A DNA stretch of 64,000 nt from Holophagae bacterium (GTDB taxonomy: Bacteria; Acidobacteriota; Holophagae; Acanthopleuribacterales; Acanthopleuribacteraceae). Made by a program: the position numbers and the translations under genes. The notes under the pieces were generated by a model that was not told the origin of the DNA, did not search any database, and saw only the letters and a program-made list of their open reading frames with translations. The stretch lies in NCBI GenBank assembly GCA_030429565.1, contig JAUIFE010000001.1, forward strand, positions 124,001 to 188,000. The letters are read 5' to 3'. Within the stretch, counting starts at the first letter, position 1. Each line of letters opens with the position of its first letter. Positions 9,516 to 18,682 of this stretch are shown here, piece by piece.

Positions 9516-10430
9516 TTACTTACGGTCGTTCATCGACTTTTGCATCGGGCCAAGAATCATGGCGGGATTGCTCATCGCCTCCATCGGCATAAAAAACACC
9601 GTATTGGGATTGCCGGCCATGCGATCCAACACTTTAAGCGAACGCTGCGCCACAAACGCGGGCGTCACACCTTCGGCTAACTTCTTGTTCACCAAAACCT
9701 GTGTTTCCGCTTCTTTGATGTCGACCTGCTGTTGTTTGATGGCAACTTCCAGCGCCGCTTCCGCTTCCTTAAGCTTAACCAACTTGTCGGCTTCGGCTTT
9801 CTGAATCGCGATCTCGCGTTCCTTAGCCGCTTCCTGCGCGGCAATGATCACCTTGGGCGGTTGAATGTCGGCCAAACCAAAGTAAATCACCGTAATGGGC
9901 GTCGCATCGAGCTTGCCTTTAACCGCAAGCGTCAGCTCCTCGGAAATCTTCTCGCGGTTACTCATAATTTGTTCAATCGTGTAACGGGTCATGATCGAAC
10001 GCACGGTCTCGCGCAAAATCGGCTGGGCGTAGATCTCATAAACCCGTGCCAGCGTAATCATCGTCACGCGATCATCGTTGGTGGCCGCCGCCGGCACACG
10101 ATCAAAAATCTTTTTCATGTTCTCGGGATCGTCGGAAATCGAAAAGGTGCCGCGTACCTCAACATCGAGGTTGAGTTTATCGGACGGCATAAAAATCTTC
10201 ATGCCTTCGCGGGCGCCATAGTCGGAGGACTCGGCGATCACCAAATCGTCACAGGTCACACACAAAAAGTTGAGGCGAAATTTGGAGGGACGGATCAGGT
10301 CGTCCTGTAAACCACCAGGTGTTTTCAATTTCCCGACGTGGGCAGGTGGCACTTGAACGGGGTGGCCGCAACCGATCGCCGTCAAGGCAACCAGCAGGGC
10401 AAGCGACAGCAATGACATGCGCTGATTCAT
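9516..10430 (-). CDS. SPFH/Band 7 domain lipoprotein (prohibitin-like)
   Basis: Starting at the ATG at 10430 (AGGAG 8 bases upstream), the 304-residue protein begins with a lipoprotein signal whose lipobox is TAIGC. An SPFH/prohibitin-type domain follows (about residues 70-210), then a long Ala/Glu/Lys-rich coiled coil (about 205-260, with KEREIAIQKAEADKLVKLKE) and a short hydrophobic C-terminal region. SPFH proteins form ring or cage oligomers on membranes; a lipid anchor would put this one outside the cytoplasm, an unusual place for the family. A longer frame reaching back to 10550 lacks a start signal. Confidence 0.85.
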   Translation of the reverse strand: MNQRMSLLSLALLVALTAIGCGHPVQVPPAHVGKLKTPGGLQDDLIRPSKFRLNFLCVTCDDLVIAESSDYGAREGMKIFMPSDKLNLDVEVRGTFSISDDPENMKKIFDRVPAAATNDDRVTMITLARVYEIYAQPILRETVRSIMTRYTIEQIMSNREKISEELTLAVKGKLDATPITVIYFGLADIQPPKVIIAAQEAAKEREIAIQKAEADKLVKLKEAEAALEVAIKQQQVDIKEAETQVLVNKKLAEGVTPAFVAQRSLKVLDRMAGNPNTVFFMPMEAMSNPAMILGPMQKSMNDRK

Positions 10431-10741
10431 TCTCTTTTCTCCTTTAAAAATACACCGGAACCACCGGCGAATCCGCATCGTGGTGCACAGGCACCTGGAA
10501 GCGGGGCAATTGGCATAGAAGGCAAGACATGGGATGCCCTGTTGTAACACAGGACGGTAACAGTTTGGCGATTCAGGGTTTCACTTCACCAAATTCGTTC
10601 GGTTACCAGGTAGGTGCGCCGATGCAGGCGCAGGTTGTCGCCATGTTGAACCTATCTTGAGCATGCGCCGGAGCAGCGAAAAAAGGGACGTCTTTTCTCA
10701 CAATGCCGCTGAAACCGATTGAGAACCTGCAAAATTTGGAT

Positions 10742-10784
10742 TTCCCAGCTAAAGCTTCACCCCCGCTGATCCTTTAGCTGGGAA
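10742..10784. repeat. Perfect 13-bp inverted repeat at the left edge of the repeat island
   Basis: Arms at 10742-10754 and 10772-10784 are perfectly complementary around a 17-nt loop. No T tract follows. The hairpin lies just left of the first GGGACC-type repeats and may mark the border of the transposase-associated island, but that is inference. Confidence 0.5.
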
Positions 10785-10801
10785 TATGGAAACGCTAGGC
10801 T

Positions 10802-10848
10802 AAAAGGGACCCACTAAAAAGGGTCGCGACAATCGAAAAGGGACCCAC
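10802..10848 (+). repeat. Two copies of a 13-nt AAAAGGGACCCAC repeat
   Basis: AAAAGGGACCCAC occurs at 10802-10814 and 10836-10848. A near match in opposite orientation (TGGGTCCCAAAA) occurs around 13796-13807, on the far side of the transposase gene. Confidence 0.5.
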
Positions 10849-10979
10849 GCTAACCAAAAACCTGCTTTCTTTGGCATTGGCAAAAAAGCTGAAGGAGGCA
10901 GATTGGGAGTGATTAGCGTGGATCAATACGAGTTTATCAGGGGTCTCTGGAGGGTCTCTGGGACAGACTTATATAAGGA

Positions 10980-11130
10980 GGTCTCGGGGACAGACTTATA
11001 GAAAACCCTGATATAGATTAACTTAGATCAACTTAGACCTAAGAGCTTCGGGAAAGGTCTCGGGGACAGACTTATAGAAAACCCTGATATAGATTAACTT
11101 AGATCAACTTAGACCTAAGAGCTTCGGGAA
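10980..11130 (+). repeat. Tandem pair of a 76-bp repeat (unit A, copies 1 and 2)
   Basis: Two near-identical units begin with GGTCTCGGGGACAGACTTAT at 10980 and 11056, period 76. Each ends in a stretch containing the small hairpin CTTAGACCTAAG. A partial copy of the head is seen just before, at about 10953-10972. Confidence 0.85.
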
Positions 11131-11158
11131 CAGGCTTTCATAACAGAAGCTTCGGAGC

Positions 11159-11479
11159 TTCGGGGACAGGCTTTCATAAAGCATTCATAAAGCACTAAGA
11201 TAGATCGACTTATTTTGCCTGACTCCTGGTGATTAAGCCAAAAAACATTTACCCTGCGACTTTCTATAGCTCTCCCCGGTCGAAAAGCATAGCGCTTCCA
11301 GAAGGAAACAGCTTAAAGGTTCGGGGACAGGCTTTCATAAAGCATTCATAAAGCACTAAGATAGATCGACTTATTTTGCCTGAGTTCTGGTGATTAAGCG
11401 AAAAAACATTTAGCCTGCGACTTTCTATAGCTCTCCCCAGTCGAAAAGGCATAGCGTTTCCAGAAGGAAACAGCTTAAA
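11159..11479 (+). repeat. Tandem pair of a 161-bp repeat (unit B, copies 1 and 2)
   Basis: Units begin with TTCGGGGACAGGCTTTCATA at 11159 and 11320, period 161, with only a few differences. The head shares the GGGACAG core with unit A. Confidence 0.85.
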
Positions 11480-11501
11480 AAGTTGATTTTTAACACTAAA
11501 A

Positions 11502-11652
11502 GGTCTCGGGGACAGACTTATAGAAAACCCTGATATAGATTAACTTAGATCAACTTAGACCTAAGAGCTTCGGGAAAGGTCTCGGGGACAGACTTATAGA
11601 AAACCCTGATATAGATTAACTTAGATCAACTTAGACCTAAGAGCTTCGGGAA
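11502..11652 (+). repeat. Second tandem pair of the 76-bp unit A (copies 3 and 4)
   Basis: Copies begin at 11502 and 11578. Together with the B copy that follows they repeat the A-A-B arrangement of 10980-11319, so a block of about 340 bp has itself been duplicated. Confidence 0.85.
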
Positions 11653-11680
11653 CAGGCTTTCATAATAGAAGCTTCGGAGC

Positions 11681-11863
11681 TTCGGGGACAGGCTTTCATA
11701 AAGCATTCATAAAGCACTAAGATAGATCGACTTATTTTGCCTGAGTCCTGGTGATTAAGCGAAAAAACATTTACCCTGCGACTTTCTATAGCTCTCCCCG
11801 GTCGAAAAGGCATAGCGTTTCCAGAAGGAAACAGCTTAAAAAGTTGATTTTTAACACTAAAAG
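11681..11863 (+). repeat. Third copy of repeat unit B
   Basis: This copy of the 161-bp unit, with the same trailing segment as copy 2 (ending near AACACTAAAAG), ends about 50 bp before the stop codon of the transposase gene. Confidence 0.8.
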
Positions 11864-11915
11864 ATTCTGCCCTTTCGCAAAGGCTGATGATTAATTCATG
11901 TATCTCGTTGATTTT

Positions 11916-12869
11916 TCATTGATCTGCAAAGGAATCTGTTCCTGTTGCAGGGCTCGCACGAGCGCGCTTCTGTTCCCTGTTTTTCCTGCGTTGCATTGTC
12001 ATTTTTTGTATCTTAAATTTCTCCGCGAGAGTGATCGCCAAGATAAAGGCAGGCGACCCAAACCCTTGAACGGACCAGTTTTCAGGTTCTCCTTCTGCGA
12101 ACTGGCGTCGACAAGCCTTTAATTGACGATCATCAAGGTTATGAGAAAACGCCTCCGTTTGTCGCCTTGAGATGTCGGCTATTGGATAAAGCTGAGCCGC
12201 CATTTCGTCAACCCATTCGATGTAAGTCTGTTTGCGCTGGTCCGGCTCAACTATTCCCAGGAAATCAATAGCCGGAAGTGCGACTACTTCCTGGAGAGGT
12301 TGTTTGTTTTTTAGATTGCCGGCCGAGCACCAGCGATATGCAGAGGGAACTTTGGACACCCCCGCCTTCACTGGGTTGTGCTCGATATAACACATGACGC
12401 GTAAAACGGCGGCGCTATTTTCAATGACTTTGCTTTTGTAGCGACCGCCCCAAAGGTGTCCTTTTGTTTCTCTCGCTCGATTGAAGGCCCTGGCGGTGCG
12501 AGAGTTCACCGAACTCATGAACCGCGATAAATCCGTAAGGCGCTCGTACCATGAATCGGCGAGGTTTGGCTGCCATCGCCTCGGATTTTTATTGAGTTTC
12601 TGAAGACGTTCGAACCGCACCTGCAAGTCGGCCGGATCCTTTGGTGGGTGCTGCACCTCCAGACAGAGATGGTAGTGGTTATCCATGATGACCCAAGCAA
12701 GAATGCTGACATAATAGATGTCAGACATGTTTTTGAAGATTTCCAGCATGTTAGCTTTGAAACCAGGGCAATTCTTTTCGCTGAGATACATTTCCTGCTG
12801 AGCGGTCCTGGTCATAACATGGTAATAGGCAGTGGCGTGTTCAAGCTTGATACGTGGTCTTCGACTCAT
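11916..12869 (-). CDS. REP-associated tyrosine transposase (RAYT, Y1/HUH family)
   Basis: The 317-residue protein is a single-strand HUH-type transposase related to IS200/IS605 TnpA. It has the metal-binding HUH motif in MDNHYHLCLE, the GHLWGGRYKSKVIE block and the YIEHNPVKAG helix carrying the candidate catalytic tyrosine. RAYTs are usually single-copy and not mobile by themselves; they are linked to spread of REP-type palindromes. I start it at the ATG at 12869 (MSRRPRIKLEH), where similarity begins, although the Shine-Dalgarno is weak. The gene is intact and is flanked by arrays of GGGACAG-headed repeats, left in one orientation and right in the other. Confidence 0.9.
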   Translation of the reverse strand: MSRRPRIKLEHATAYYHVMTRTAQQEMYLSEKNCPGFKANMLEIFKNMSDIYYVSILAWVIMDNHYHLCLEVQHPPKDPADLQVRFERLQKLNKNPRRWQPNLADSWYERLTDLSRFMSSVNSRTARAFNRARETKGHLWGGRYKSKVIENSAAVLRVMCYIEHNPVKAGVSKVPSAYRWCSAGNLKNKQPLQEVVALPAIDFLGIVEPDQRKQTYIEWVDEMAAQLYPIADISRRQTEAFSHNLDDRQLKACRRQFAEGEPENWSVQGFGSPAFILAITLAEKFKIQKMTMQRRKNREQKRARASPATGTDSFADQ

Positions 12870-13296
12870 CAGACACCGCCCTGTTGAGCCGGAGACGCCG
12901 ACTCCGCGCAGCAATCTTCAAAACCGAAAACGCCAGCTTTACCCTGCGCACAGAAGGGCTGACCTACGTTAGATACCCCCTGTGCAAGGGTTGTGGGCTT
13001 TACCCAAAAGGTGGTACGCAAGTACAAAGCTTCCAGAATCAACTGATTGAGATCCTGAGGTGATTGGGGCCGGTTTCTCGAAAACGATCCCTTTAGCGAA
13101 TCATTCCCGATCTCCCTGTGTCGAAATGTGCACATCTTTTGAGGGATGTCATAGCTCATGTTTCTCCGTGCAAAGTTTGGCGAGAACATTTTAACAAAAA
13201 AACAAAAATATGGCTTTTCTGCCCAACCCAAAGATCGGACCTTCTCCATTCCACAGCCCGCAACAAAAAAGAGAATCAATCGACAAACTCAATACC
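12870..13296. other. Non-coding flank between RAYT gene and right repeat array
   Basis: This stretch upstream of the transposase contains no convincing gene. It should hold the transposase promoter. Short overlapping frames in several phases have no start signals. Confidence 0.35.
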
Positions 13297-13441
13297 GACA
13301 AGCATTTAAACAAACCTGTCCCGTTATCCGTTCCCGTTATCCCTCTCGTTATCCTTTCCGACAAGCATTTAAACAAACCTGTCCCGTTATCCGCTAAACT
13401 CAATACCGACAAGCATTTAAACAAACCTGTCCCGTTATCCG
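13297..13441 (-). repeat. Right repeat array, cluster 1 (three copies of a 34-bp unit)
   Basis: Copies start at 13297, 13360 and 13408. Each reads CAAGCATTTAAACAAACC then TGTCCCGTTATCC. Read on the minus strand each copy begins with CGGGACAGGTTTG, so the head GGGACAG is shared with the left units but in inverted orientation. Confidence 0.85.
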
Positions 13442-13465
13442 TTTTTCCATTCGGGGATTAAATTC

Positions 13466-13792
13466 GTGACACCGGCTCAACGACATGAAGGCCGAGATCG
13501 GGAGATCCTGGCTAACAGGGACCGAGTAGCGAAGCAAGCGAAAGCTAAATTTCCAGAGCGGTTTACAGGGGCGACGCGTGATTGGTCAATGAAGGAAACC
13601 GTGATCCTGAACCGCCAAAAAATCCGCGCCAAGGCAACAAGAAAAAAGAAGAGACGTGGTGTAGCCCTAGCGAAGAGCAAAAGAAGGATAAACGGACGAA
13701 CGAGCATGGTTTTAGGGTTGACCCCTGGCGCACCATGGGCAGCTTGCCGGCGCAGCGAAGCTGTGGTGGCAAGTTGTCCTCTGGGGTTCTAG
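13466..13792 (+). pseudogene. C-terminal remnant of an IS3-family transposase (OrfB integrase)
   Basis: The frame TPAQRHEGRDREILANR followed by RFTGATRDWS and VILNRQK matches the extreme C terminus of IS3-family OrfB/rve transposases, which end in a region of the form RH-GRD--ILA-R ... W----R-W ... LNP. The rest of the integrase, including the DDE residues, is missing, and the preceding DNA is repeat array. The similarity ends at about 13620; the basic tail that follows may be degenerate. It is a dead fragment, and its GTG at 13466 has no proper start context. Confidence 0.65.
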
Positions 13793-13921
13793 GGGTGGGT
13801 CCCAAAACTAGGCTGGAGCGCCCGCTTTATGTTCGTTTGCTCGTCACGGCCGTCGTAGAACTTTTCTCTGCAAAAAGAAGTGACAACTACCTTGACAGTC
13901 ACCGTATCCTTTTCAGCATAT

Positions 13922-14060
13922 ATTTAAACAAACCTGTCCCTTATCCGCTAAACTCAATACCGACAAGCATTTAAACAAACCTGTCCCGTTATCCGTTTTT
14001 AAACAAACCTGTCCCGTTATCCCTCCGACAAGCATTTAAACAAACCTGTCCCGTTATCCC
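13922..14060 (-). repeat. Right repeat array, cluster 2 (four copies, two shortened)
   Basis: Copies or partial copies of the same 34-bp unit lie at about 13922, 13962, 13996 and 14027. The first and third lack the 5' part of the unit. Together with cluster 1 this makes seven copies on this side of the transposase gene. Confidence 0.8.
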
Positions 14061-14338
14061 CGCCGACCAGAGAAGGCTTGCTCAATGGCGGCAAACGCGC
14101 GACCGGTTGAGCACCATCACCTTCGAGAAACGATTGGCTTAGCCGACATGTCAGCCAGCTTGACAATGCCCCTCAAAGAGGCCATTGTTGAAGATGGACA
14201 TTCTAGGACTATCACAACCTGAACTGAGCGATTTCATCCACCCTAATCTCTCATTTCAGGTCACAAGAATTATCAGCCGGCCTCAAAAGATTCTAAATAA
14301 CATAACTCGAAAAACCAGCTACAGCAACAAGGTGTTTC

Positions 14339-14836
14339 ATGCTGACTTTAGCAACCATAATGATTACTTTATGCGACTTCCGGGAAATCCACACCATTCG
14401 CCTCTCTTCATACAGCGAATGGAATTGCGAAACCCAACACACCACCCTTACTCTAGTTCACATATATAACACTATTCATATTAGGCAAAAATGGCATAAA
14501 GAAAATACCCCCGCAGATCCCGCGATTCAACCTAACAATGGACATCCCGTCTGCACCAGTATCAAGAAAACAAGAGTCGACAAAAATCTAGCAAATGCAA
14601 CACAAAATATCTCTACCGATATAGAGCAGATTATTTGTGATCTTAATGACAACGGGGACCCTAAAGTCGAATACTATCATGTTTCACTATTAACCATCGT
14701 GATCTACTACAAAGACGGAACTGTAAAAAGCTGGTCTTACCGAGATCCAGATTACTACCCTGGCGACAAGTCAATGCTTCCTCACATCAAAAGGTTGGAA
14801 AATCTCAAGAAATTGATAAACGTCAAAGCTTTTTAA
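14339..14836 (+). CDS. AT-rich orphan hypothetical protein
   Basis: This 165-residue frame is noticeably richer in A and T than the surrounding genes. AAGG lies 6 bases before the ATG. The C-terminal half looks protein-like (ICDLNDNGDPKVEYYHVSLL, IVIYYKDGTVKSWSY), suggesting a small alpha/beta fold, while the first 50 residues are less convincing. No family was recognised. Lying just outside the transposase repeat island, it may be an acquired gene. Confidence 0.4.
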   Translation: MLTLATIMITLCDFREIHTIRLSSYSEWNCETQHTTLTLVHIYNTIHIRQKWHKENTPADPAIQPNNGHPVCTSIKKTRVDKNLANATQNISTDIEQIICDLNDNGDPKVEYYHVSLLTIVIYYKDGTVKSWSYRDPDYYPGDKSMLPHIKRLENLKKLINVKAF

Positions 14837-15015
14837 CCTGAATTGAGCGATTGTTAGCGCCGCATCGCCCAAGCTATACTCTGCAGCATCTCATAAAAAT
14901 GCGCGCCGTACTGCCGTCACGCGCCGAGCGCGGCTCCGTTGAGTTTTTCCAACATGTTTCGCCTTCTTCTGTGTCCTTGGCGTGTTGTTGTTTTGCTGTG
15001 TCATTTGTCGTGCCT

Positions 15016-15060
15016 CAATAAAAAACGGGCCGCTGCGATACAAAACACGGCGGCCCGTTT
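15016..15060 (-). terminator. Terminator of the aspartate aminotransferase gene
   Basis: A perfect 11-bp GC-rich stem (15023-15033 with 15050-15060) is followed on the minus strand by a T6 run. It lies 27 bases past the stop of the gene to its right. Confidence 0.8.
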
Positions 15061-15086
15061 GTTAGGGGAATAAAGTAGCGTGCGGT

Positions 15087-16328
15087 TTAGTCGCGTTCCG
15101 CCATGGCCAGTTTGACGCACAAGGCGGTGACGGCGGTTGCTTGTTCGATGGCGGCCAAGGACGGCATCGAAGGAGCCAAGCGAATAACGCGGTTGTCCGG
15201 GTCGTGGCCGTTGGGGTGGGTCGCACCGGCGGGCGTTAGCTTCACGCCGAGCTCGTCAGCCAAGGCAACGACACGTTTGGCGAGGCCTGGCGCGGTTTCC
15301 AGCGTAATGAAGTATCCACCACGCGGCGTGGTCCAGCTAACCCCTGGTGTATCGGCCAAATCACGCGCCAGAATTTCGACGACCTTCTCGAACTTGGGTC
15401 GCAAAATGTCGGCGTGTTTCTGCATGTGGCGCTTGAGTCCGTCCATGTCTTTGAAGAAACGCAAGTGACGCAATTGGTTGATCTTGTCGTGACCAATGGT
15501 TTCCATTTTGACGTGGCTCATGAGGTCGGCGAAGTTGGTGGGCGACGTAGCCAAAGCACTGACACCGGAACCGGCAAAGCTGATCTTTGAGGTCGAGCCG
15601 AAGTGGTATACACGGTCCGGGTTACCGGCCTGCTCACAAGCTTCGAGGATGTTTTTCAGTGGATCGGTTTCGCTGTACAGCGGGTGGTGGGCATAGGCGT
15701 TGTCCCACATGATGCGGAAATCGGGTGCGGCGGTTTTCATGGAAGCCAAACGGTCTACCACCGCGTCGCTGTAAACAGCGCCGGTTGGGTTGCTGTACTT
15801 GGGCACGCACCAGATACCTTTGATCGTGGCATCATCGGCGACTAACTGCGCGACGCGGTCCATATCGGGGCCGTCGTCGTTCATGGGCACGGGGATCATT
15901 TCCATGCCCATCTCGCGGCAAATGTTGAAGTGGCGATCATAGCCGGGAACGGGACACAAGAAACGCACCACGTCTTCCTTGCACCAAGGTCGCGGGCTCG
16001 CAGGCACACCAAACAACATGGCACGCATGATGACATTGTGCATGAGGGTCAGACTGGCGTTACCGCCGACAAAGACCTGATCGGCAGGCGCCTCCAAAAA
16101 AGCGCCAAAGAAGGTTTTCGCAGCGGGCAGGCCGTCGACGACACCGTAATTCCGACAATCGGTGCCGAATTCGTCGCGGTAACTGTCACCGTCGACCAGG
16201 GTCAACATATCGGCGGCCAGGTCAAGTTGCTCAGGCGCCGGTTTCCCGCGCGTCATATCAAGGTTTAAATTTTGGGCTTTCAGCGCCTCAAATTGGGCTT
16301 GGAGGTCACTAGTCGTGTTCGAAGTCAT
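15087..16328 (-). CDS. Aspartate aminotransferase, type Ic subfamily
   Basis: This is a fold-type I PLP-dependent aminotransferase, predicted to interconvert aspartate and oxaloacetate with a 2-oxoacid partner. The 413-residue protein has the hallmarks of subgroup Ic (Asp_aminotransf, PF12897-like): NLDMTRGKPAPEQLDL near residue 24, the NYGVVDGLPAAK block, the KYSNPTG loop, the WDNAYAHHPLY aspartate region and the PLP-lysine motif GSTSKISFAG. AGGA lies 7 bases before the ATG at 16328; an ATG at 16343 has a poorer signal. It is monocistronic and followed by its own terminator. Confidence 0.93.
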   Translation of the reverse strand: MTSNTTSDLQAQFEALKAQNLNLDMTRGKPAPEQLDLAADMLTLVDGDSYRDEFGTDCRNYGVVDGLPAAKTFFGAFLEAPADQVFVGGNASLTLMHNVIMRAMLFGVPASPRPWCKEDVVRFLCPVPGYDRHFNICREMGMEMIPVPMNDDGPDMDRVAQLVADDATIKGIWCVPKYSNPTGAVYSDAVVDRLASMKTAAPDFRIMWDNAYAHHPLYSETDPLKNILEACEQAGNPDRVYHFGSTSKISFAGSGVSALATSPTNFADLMSHVKMETIGHDKINQLRHLRFFKDMDGLKRHMQKHADILRPKFEKVVEILARDLADTPGVSWTTPRGGYFITLETAPGLAKRVVALADELGVKLTPAGATHPNGHDPDNRVIRLAPSMPSLAAIEQATAVTALCVKLAMAERD

Positions 16329-16486
16329 CGTACCATCCTGCATTTACGGAGTTGGTATTCACCGTGGGGCAACAACCATTCCGCGTCAAAATAGCACAAT
16401 CGGCGAGCCTGTACACCCGCTAAGCCAAGTGAGGGCCGGCGGAATTAGACAAGGGGGATTAAATTCTTGAGAGCACGCGCTTTACG

Positions 16487-17773
16487 TCAGCGACCCAAGA
16501 TGCGGCGGTAAAGAGCGTAGGTTTGATCGGCCATGGCTCGATCGGAATAGAGACGCTGAACGGCGGCGGCACCGGCAAGGCCGTCGCGTTGCATGGCGGC
16601 GGGCTCCCGCAAGTAGGAGGCAATGGTAGCGGCGAGGGCTTCGACGTTTTTTGGTGGAAACATGCGTCCACCGGCGGTGTGCTCAAGGATTTCTACGAAA
16701 GCGCCGTGCGAAGGCTGAACGACAGGCACCCCACAAGCCAGCGCTTCCATGATGGTCAAACCCTTGGGTTCGCGGTACGGCGCGGGCACGGAGAACAGGT
16801 CGAGAGATTGCAAGAAGGCGATTTTTTCGTCGCGGTCCAACTCCTCAAGCCAGTCAATGCGGTCGGCCAAATCGGCATAGGTTTTTTGCAACTGCTCAAC
16901 ATAGGCGCGGTCCCCTTCGCCCAAGTAGCCGGCCACACGCAAGCGCAGGTTCGGGAACGTCTCAGCGAGCAACCGAAAAGCAGCCAAAAGATGATCGAGT
17001 CCTTTTTCAGGGCATTGGCGCGCAAAAAAGCCCAAGGTGAGCGCGCGATCGGGATCAAGGCTCGCCCAGTCACGCACGCTGAAGCCGGCCAAGCTGATGC
17101 CAAGCGAGGTCACCGCAATTTTGTCAGACGGCACAGCCAGGTATTCGCTCATATCTCGGCGATAAGCTTCGCAGGTAGCGACCAACAAATCCAACGCCTG
17201 GACTTGAGCGCGCAATTCGGTCATGGCTTGGGAACGATAGGGTTCAATCAAGGCGTCGAGAAAAATTTCCTCGCCTTGCAGGGAACAAATCACGGGTACA
17301 TCCAAGGCCTTGCGCACGCCGGCGCCAATACCGGCCAGCATGCTGTTGGTGACATGAACCAGGTCGGGTTTAAATTCGTCGCGTAGCCAGGCGATGAGCT
17401 TCTCCAACTCCTTATGCAGTGGGCCGTGATCGCCGGCCAACATGGACACAGTCAGATCACCGAGGTCCCTGGCGCTGGTCGACGCGCTGAAACGCGACAC
17501 CCAATTAAGCAAACCTGGCCGGTCAAGCAAACGATCAAGCGCCCAGGGCGTATGGCGAAAAAGGGCGGACTTGGCTTGAAGGTAGACATTGATACCGCCA
17601 AAAAAGACGCGCTCCATGGCGACGGAAGATTCATCGGTCCGCATCGGGGTGTAGGTCGGAACCAGCACTAAATCAACACCTTGTTTTTGTAATTCGCGCG
17701 CCAAGGTGTTGTCGCGAATGCAGCTCCCGCAGTACATACCGGCGGCACCGGCGGCGAGATAAGCGACCTTCAT
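16487..17773 (-). CDS. Glycosyltransferase family 4 protein
   Basis: The 428-residue GT-B enzyme should transfer a sugar from a nucleotide-sugar donor. It has the N-terminal glycine-rich motif (AGAAGMYCGSCIRDN), a central LVHVTNSMLAG segment, and in the C-terminal half GFFARQCPEKGLDHLL, the donor-binding PAPYREPKGLTIMEALACGVPVV and EILEHTAGG. The Cys pair in MYCGSCIRDN marks a subgroup often found beside surface-glycan genes, though none is adjacent here. GGGAGG precedes the ATG at 17773. Acceptor unknown. Confidence 0.9.
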   Translation of the reverse strand: MKVAYLAAGAAGMYCGSCIRDNTLARELQKQGVDLVLVPTYTPMRTDESSVAMERVFFGGINVYLQAKSALFRHTPWALDRLLDRPGLLNWVSRFSASTSARDLGDLTVSMLAGDHGPLHKELEKLIAWLRDEFKPDLVHVTNSMLAGIGAGVRKALDVPVICSLQGEEIFLDALIEPYRSQAMTELRAQVQALDLLVATCEAYRRDMSEYLAVPSDKIAVTSLGISLAGFSVRDWASLDPDRALTLGFFARQCPEKGLDHLLAAFRLLAETFPNLRLRVAGYLGEGDRAYVEQLQKTYADLADRIDWLEELDRDEKIAFLQSLDLFSVPAPYREPKGLTIMEALACGVPVVQPSHGAFVEILEHTAGGRMFPPKNVEALAATIASYLREPAAMQRDGLAGAAAVQRLYSDRAMADQTYALYRRILGR

Positions 17774-17917
17774 GCATTCCTCCCGAGTAGGTTTAAAACC
17801 GGCGGCGACCGAAATGGCACGACCCCATCGCACCGGTTCTGCACATCTCTTACGCGAAAAAGCAGCGTTTGGCTCAAGGAAACCAGAGACCGATGCGGGA
17901 AGACCCGTCGCCGCGGA

Positions 17918-18682
17918 TTACTGCAGCTCGTCGTATAGAGCAATAAACTCTTGGGTCAGCTTGTGATTCGGCACCATGTGAATGAGTGGAATGCCGGATT
18001 CGTGACTCTCGCGCATTTTGATGGAACTGGATAGTTTGGTTTTCAGGACGGGCAAGGATTCTTTTTCCATTTCCTCAATCATGCGACGCGGCAAGTTGGC
18101 GCGCGGCTGGAATTGGTTAACGACAATGCCCTCGACTTTTAGGCGCTCGTTGTGATCGACGCGAATTTCCTCGACGCTGTTGAGCAGGGTGTAAATGGCT
18201 TCGCGACTGAAAGTATCGCAATCGAAGGGAATCAAACAGCGCTCGGCGGCGATGAGGGCGGACAGGGTATAGAAGTTCAAGGCAGGCGGTGTGTCGATCA
18301 GAATGACGTCGAAATGTTCATTAAGCCGCCGCAAAGCATCGCGAAACTTAAAAATTTTGTGTTTCTGCTCGAGCCGGCTCTGCAGGTCACCCAACTCAGG
18401 CGAAGCGGGCAAGACAGACAGGTTTTCGTAATCAGAAGCGATCACAAAATCTTCGGGATTCTTGAGCAGCAGGCGAAAACTGAGAAACTGCTCAAAAAAC
18501 GAGGCGGCATTGTCGGGGGTGGTGGCGCGTTCCTTACCCAGCAAATAGTGGCTGGCATTACACTGCTGATCCAAATCAACCACCAAGGTGCGCTTGCCGC
18601 GAAAAGCGTAGATAGCGGCAAGATTGGCGGTAATGCTGGATTTGCCGACCCCCCCTTTTTGGTTAAAAATCACACGTCGCAT
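17918..18682 (-). CDS. ParA/Soj family ATPase (orphan)
   Basis: The 254-residue protein is a P-loop partitioning-type ATPase with the deviant Walker A NQKGGVGKSS at residues 7-16, the VVDLDQQCNAS motif (about 34-44) and the DTPP Walker B region (about 125). AAGGAG lies 6-7 bases before the ATG. Chromosomal Soj proteins are normally followed by parB and sit near the origin. Here no ParB or parS-like element is visible, so this is probably an orphan ParA that positions some other cargo such as chemoreceptor arrays, plasmid-like DNA or surface machinery. The cargo cannot be told from the sequence. Confidence 0.88.
   Translation of the reverse strand: MRRVIFNQKGGVGKSSITANLAAIYAFRGKRTLVVDLDQQCNASHYLLGKERATTPDNAASFFEQFLSFRLLLKNPEDFVIASDYENLSVLPASPELGDLQSRLEQKHKIFKFRDALRRLNEHFDVILIDTPPALNFYTLSALIAAERCLIPFDCDTFSREAIYTLLNSVEEIRVDHNERLKVEGIVVNQFQPRANLPRRMIEEMEKESLPVLKTKLSSSIKMRESHESGIPLIHMVPNHKLTQEFIALYDELQ

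Noticed and set aside
10980..11863. Repeat array considered as a CRISPR
   Set aside because: The units are 76 and 161 bp tandem repeats without short direct repeats separated by unique, equal-length spacers, and no cas gene is near. The nearby HUH transposase explains them better.
13297..14060. The 34-bp repeats also considered as CRISPR repeats
   Set aside because: Copies are irregularly spaced, some are truncated, and the DNA between them is not spacer-like in size.
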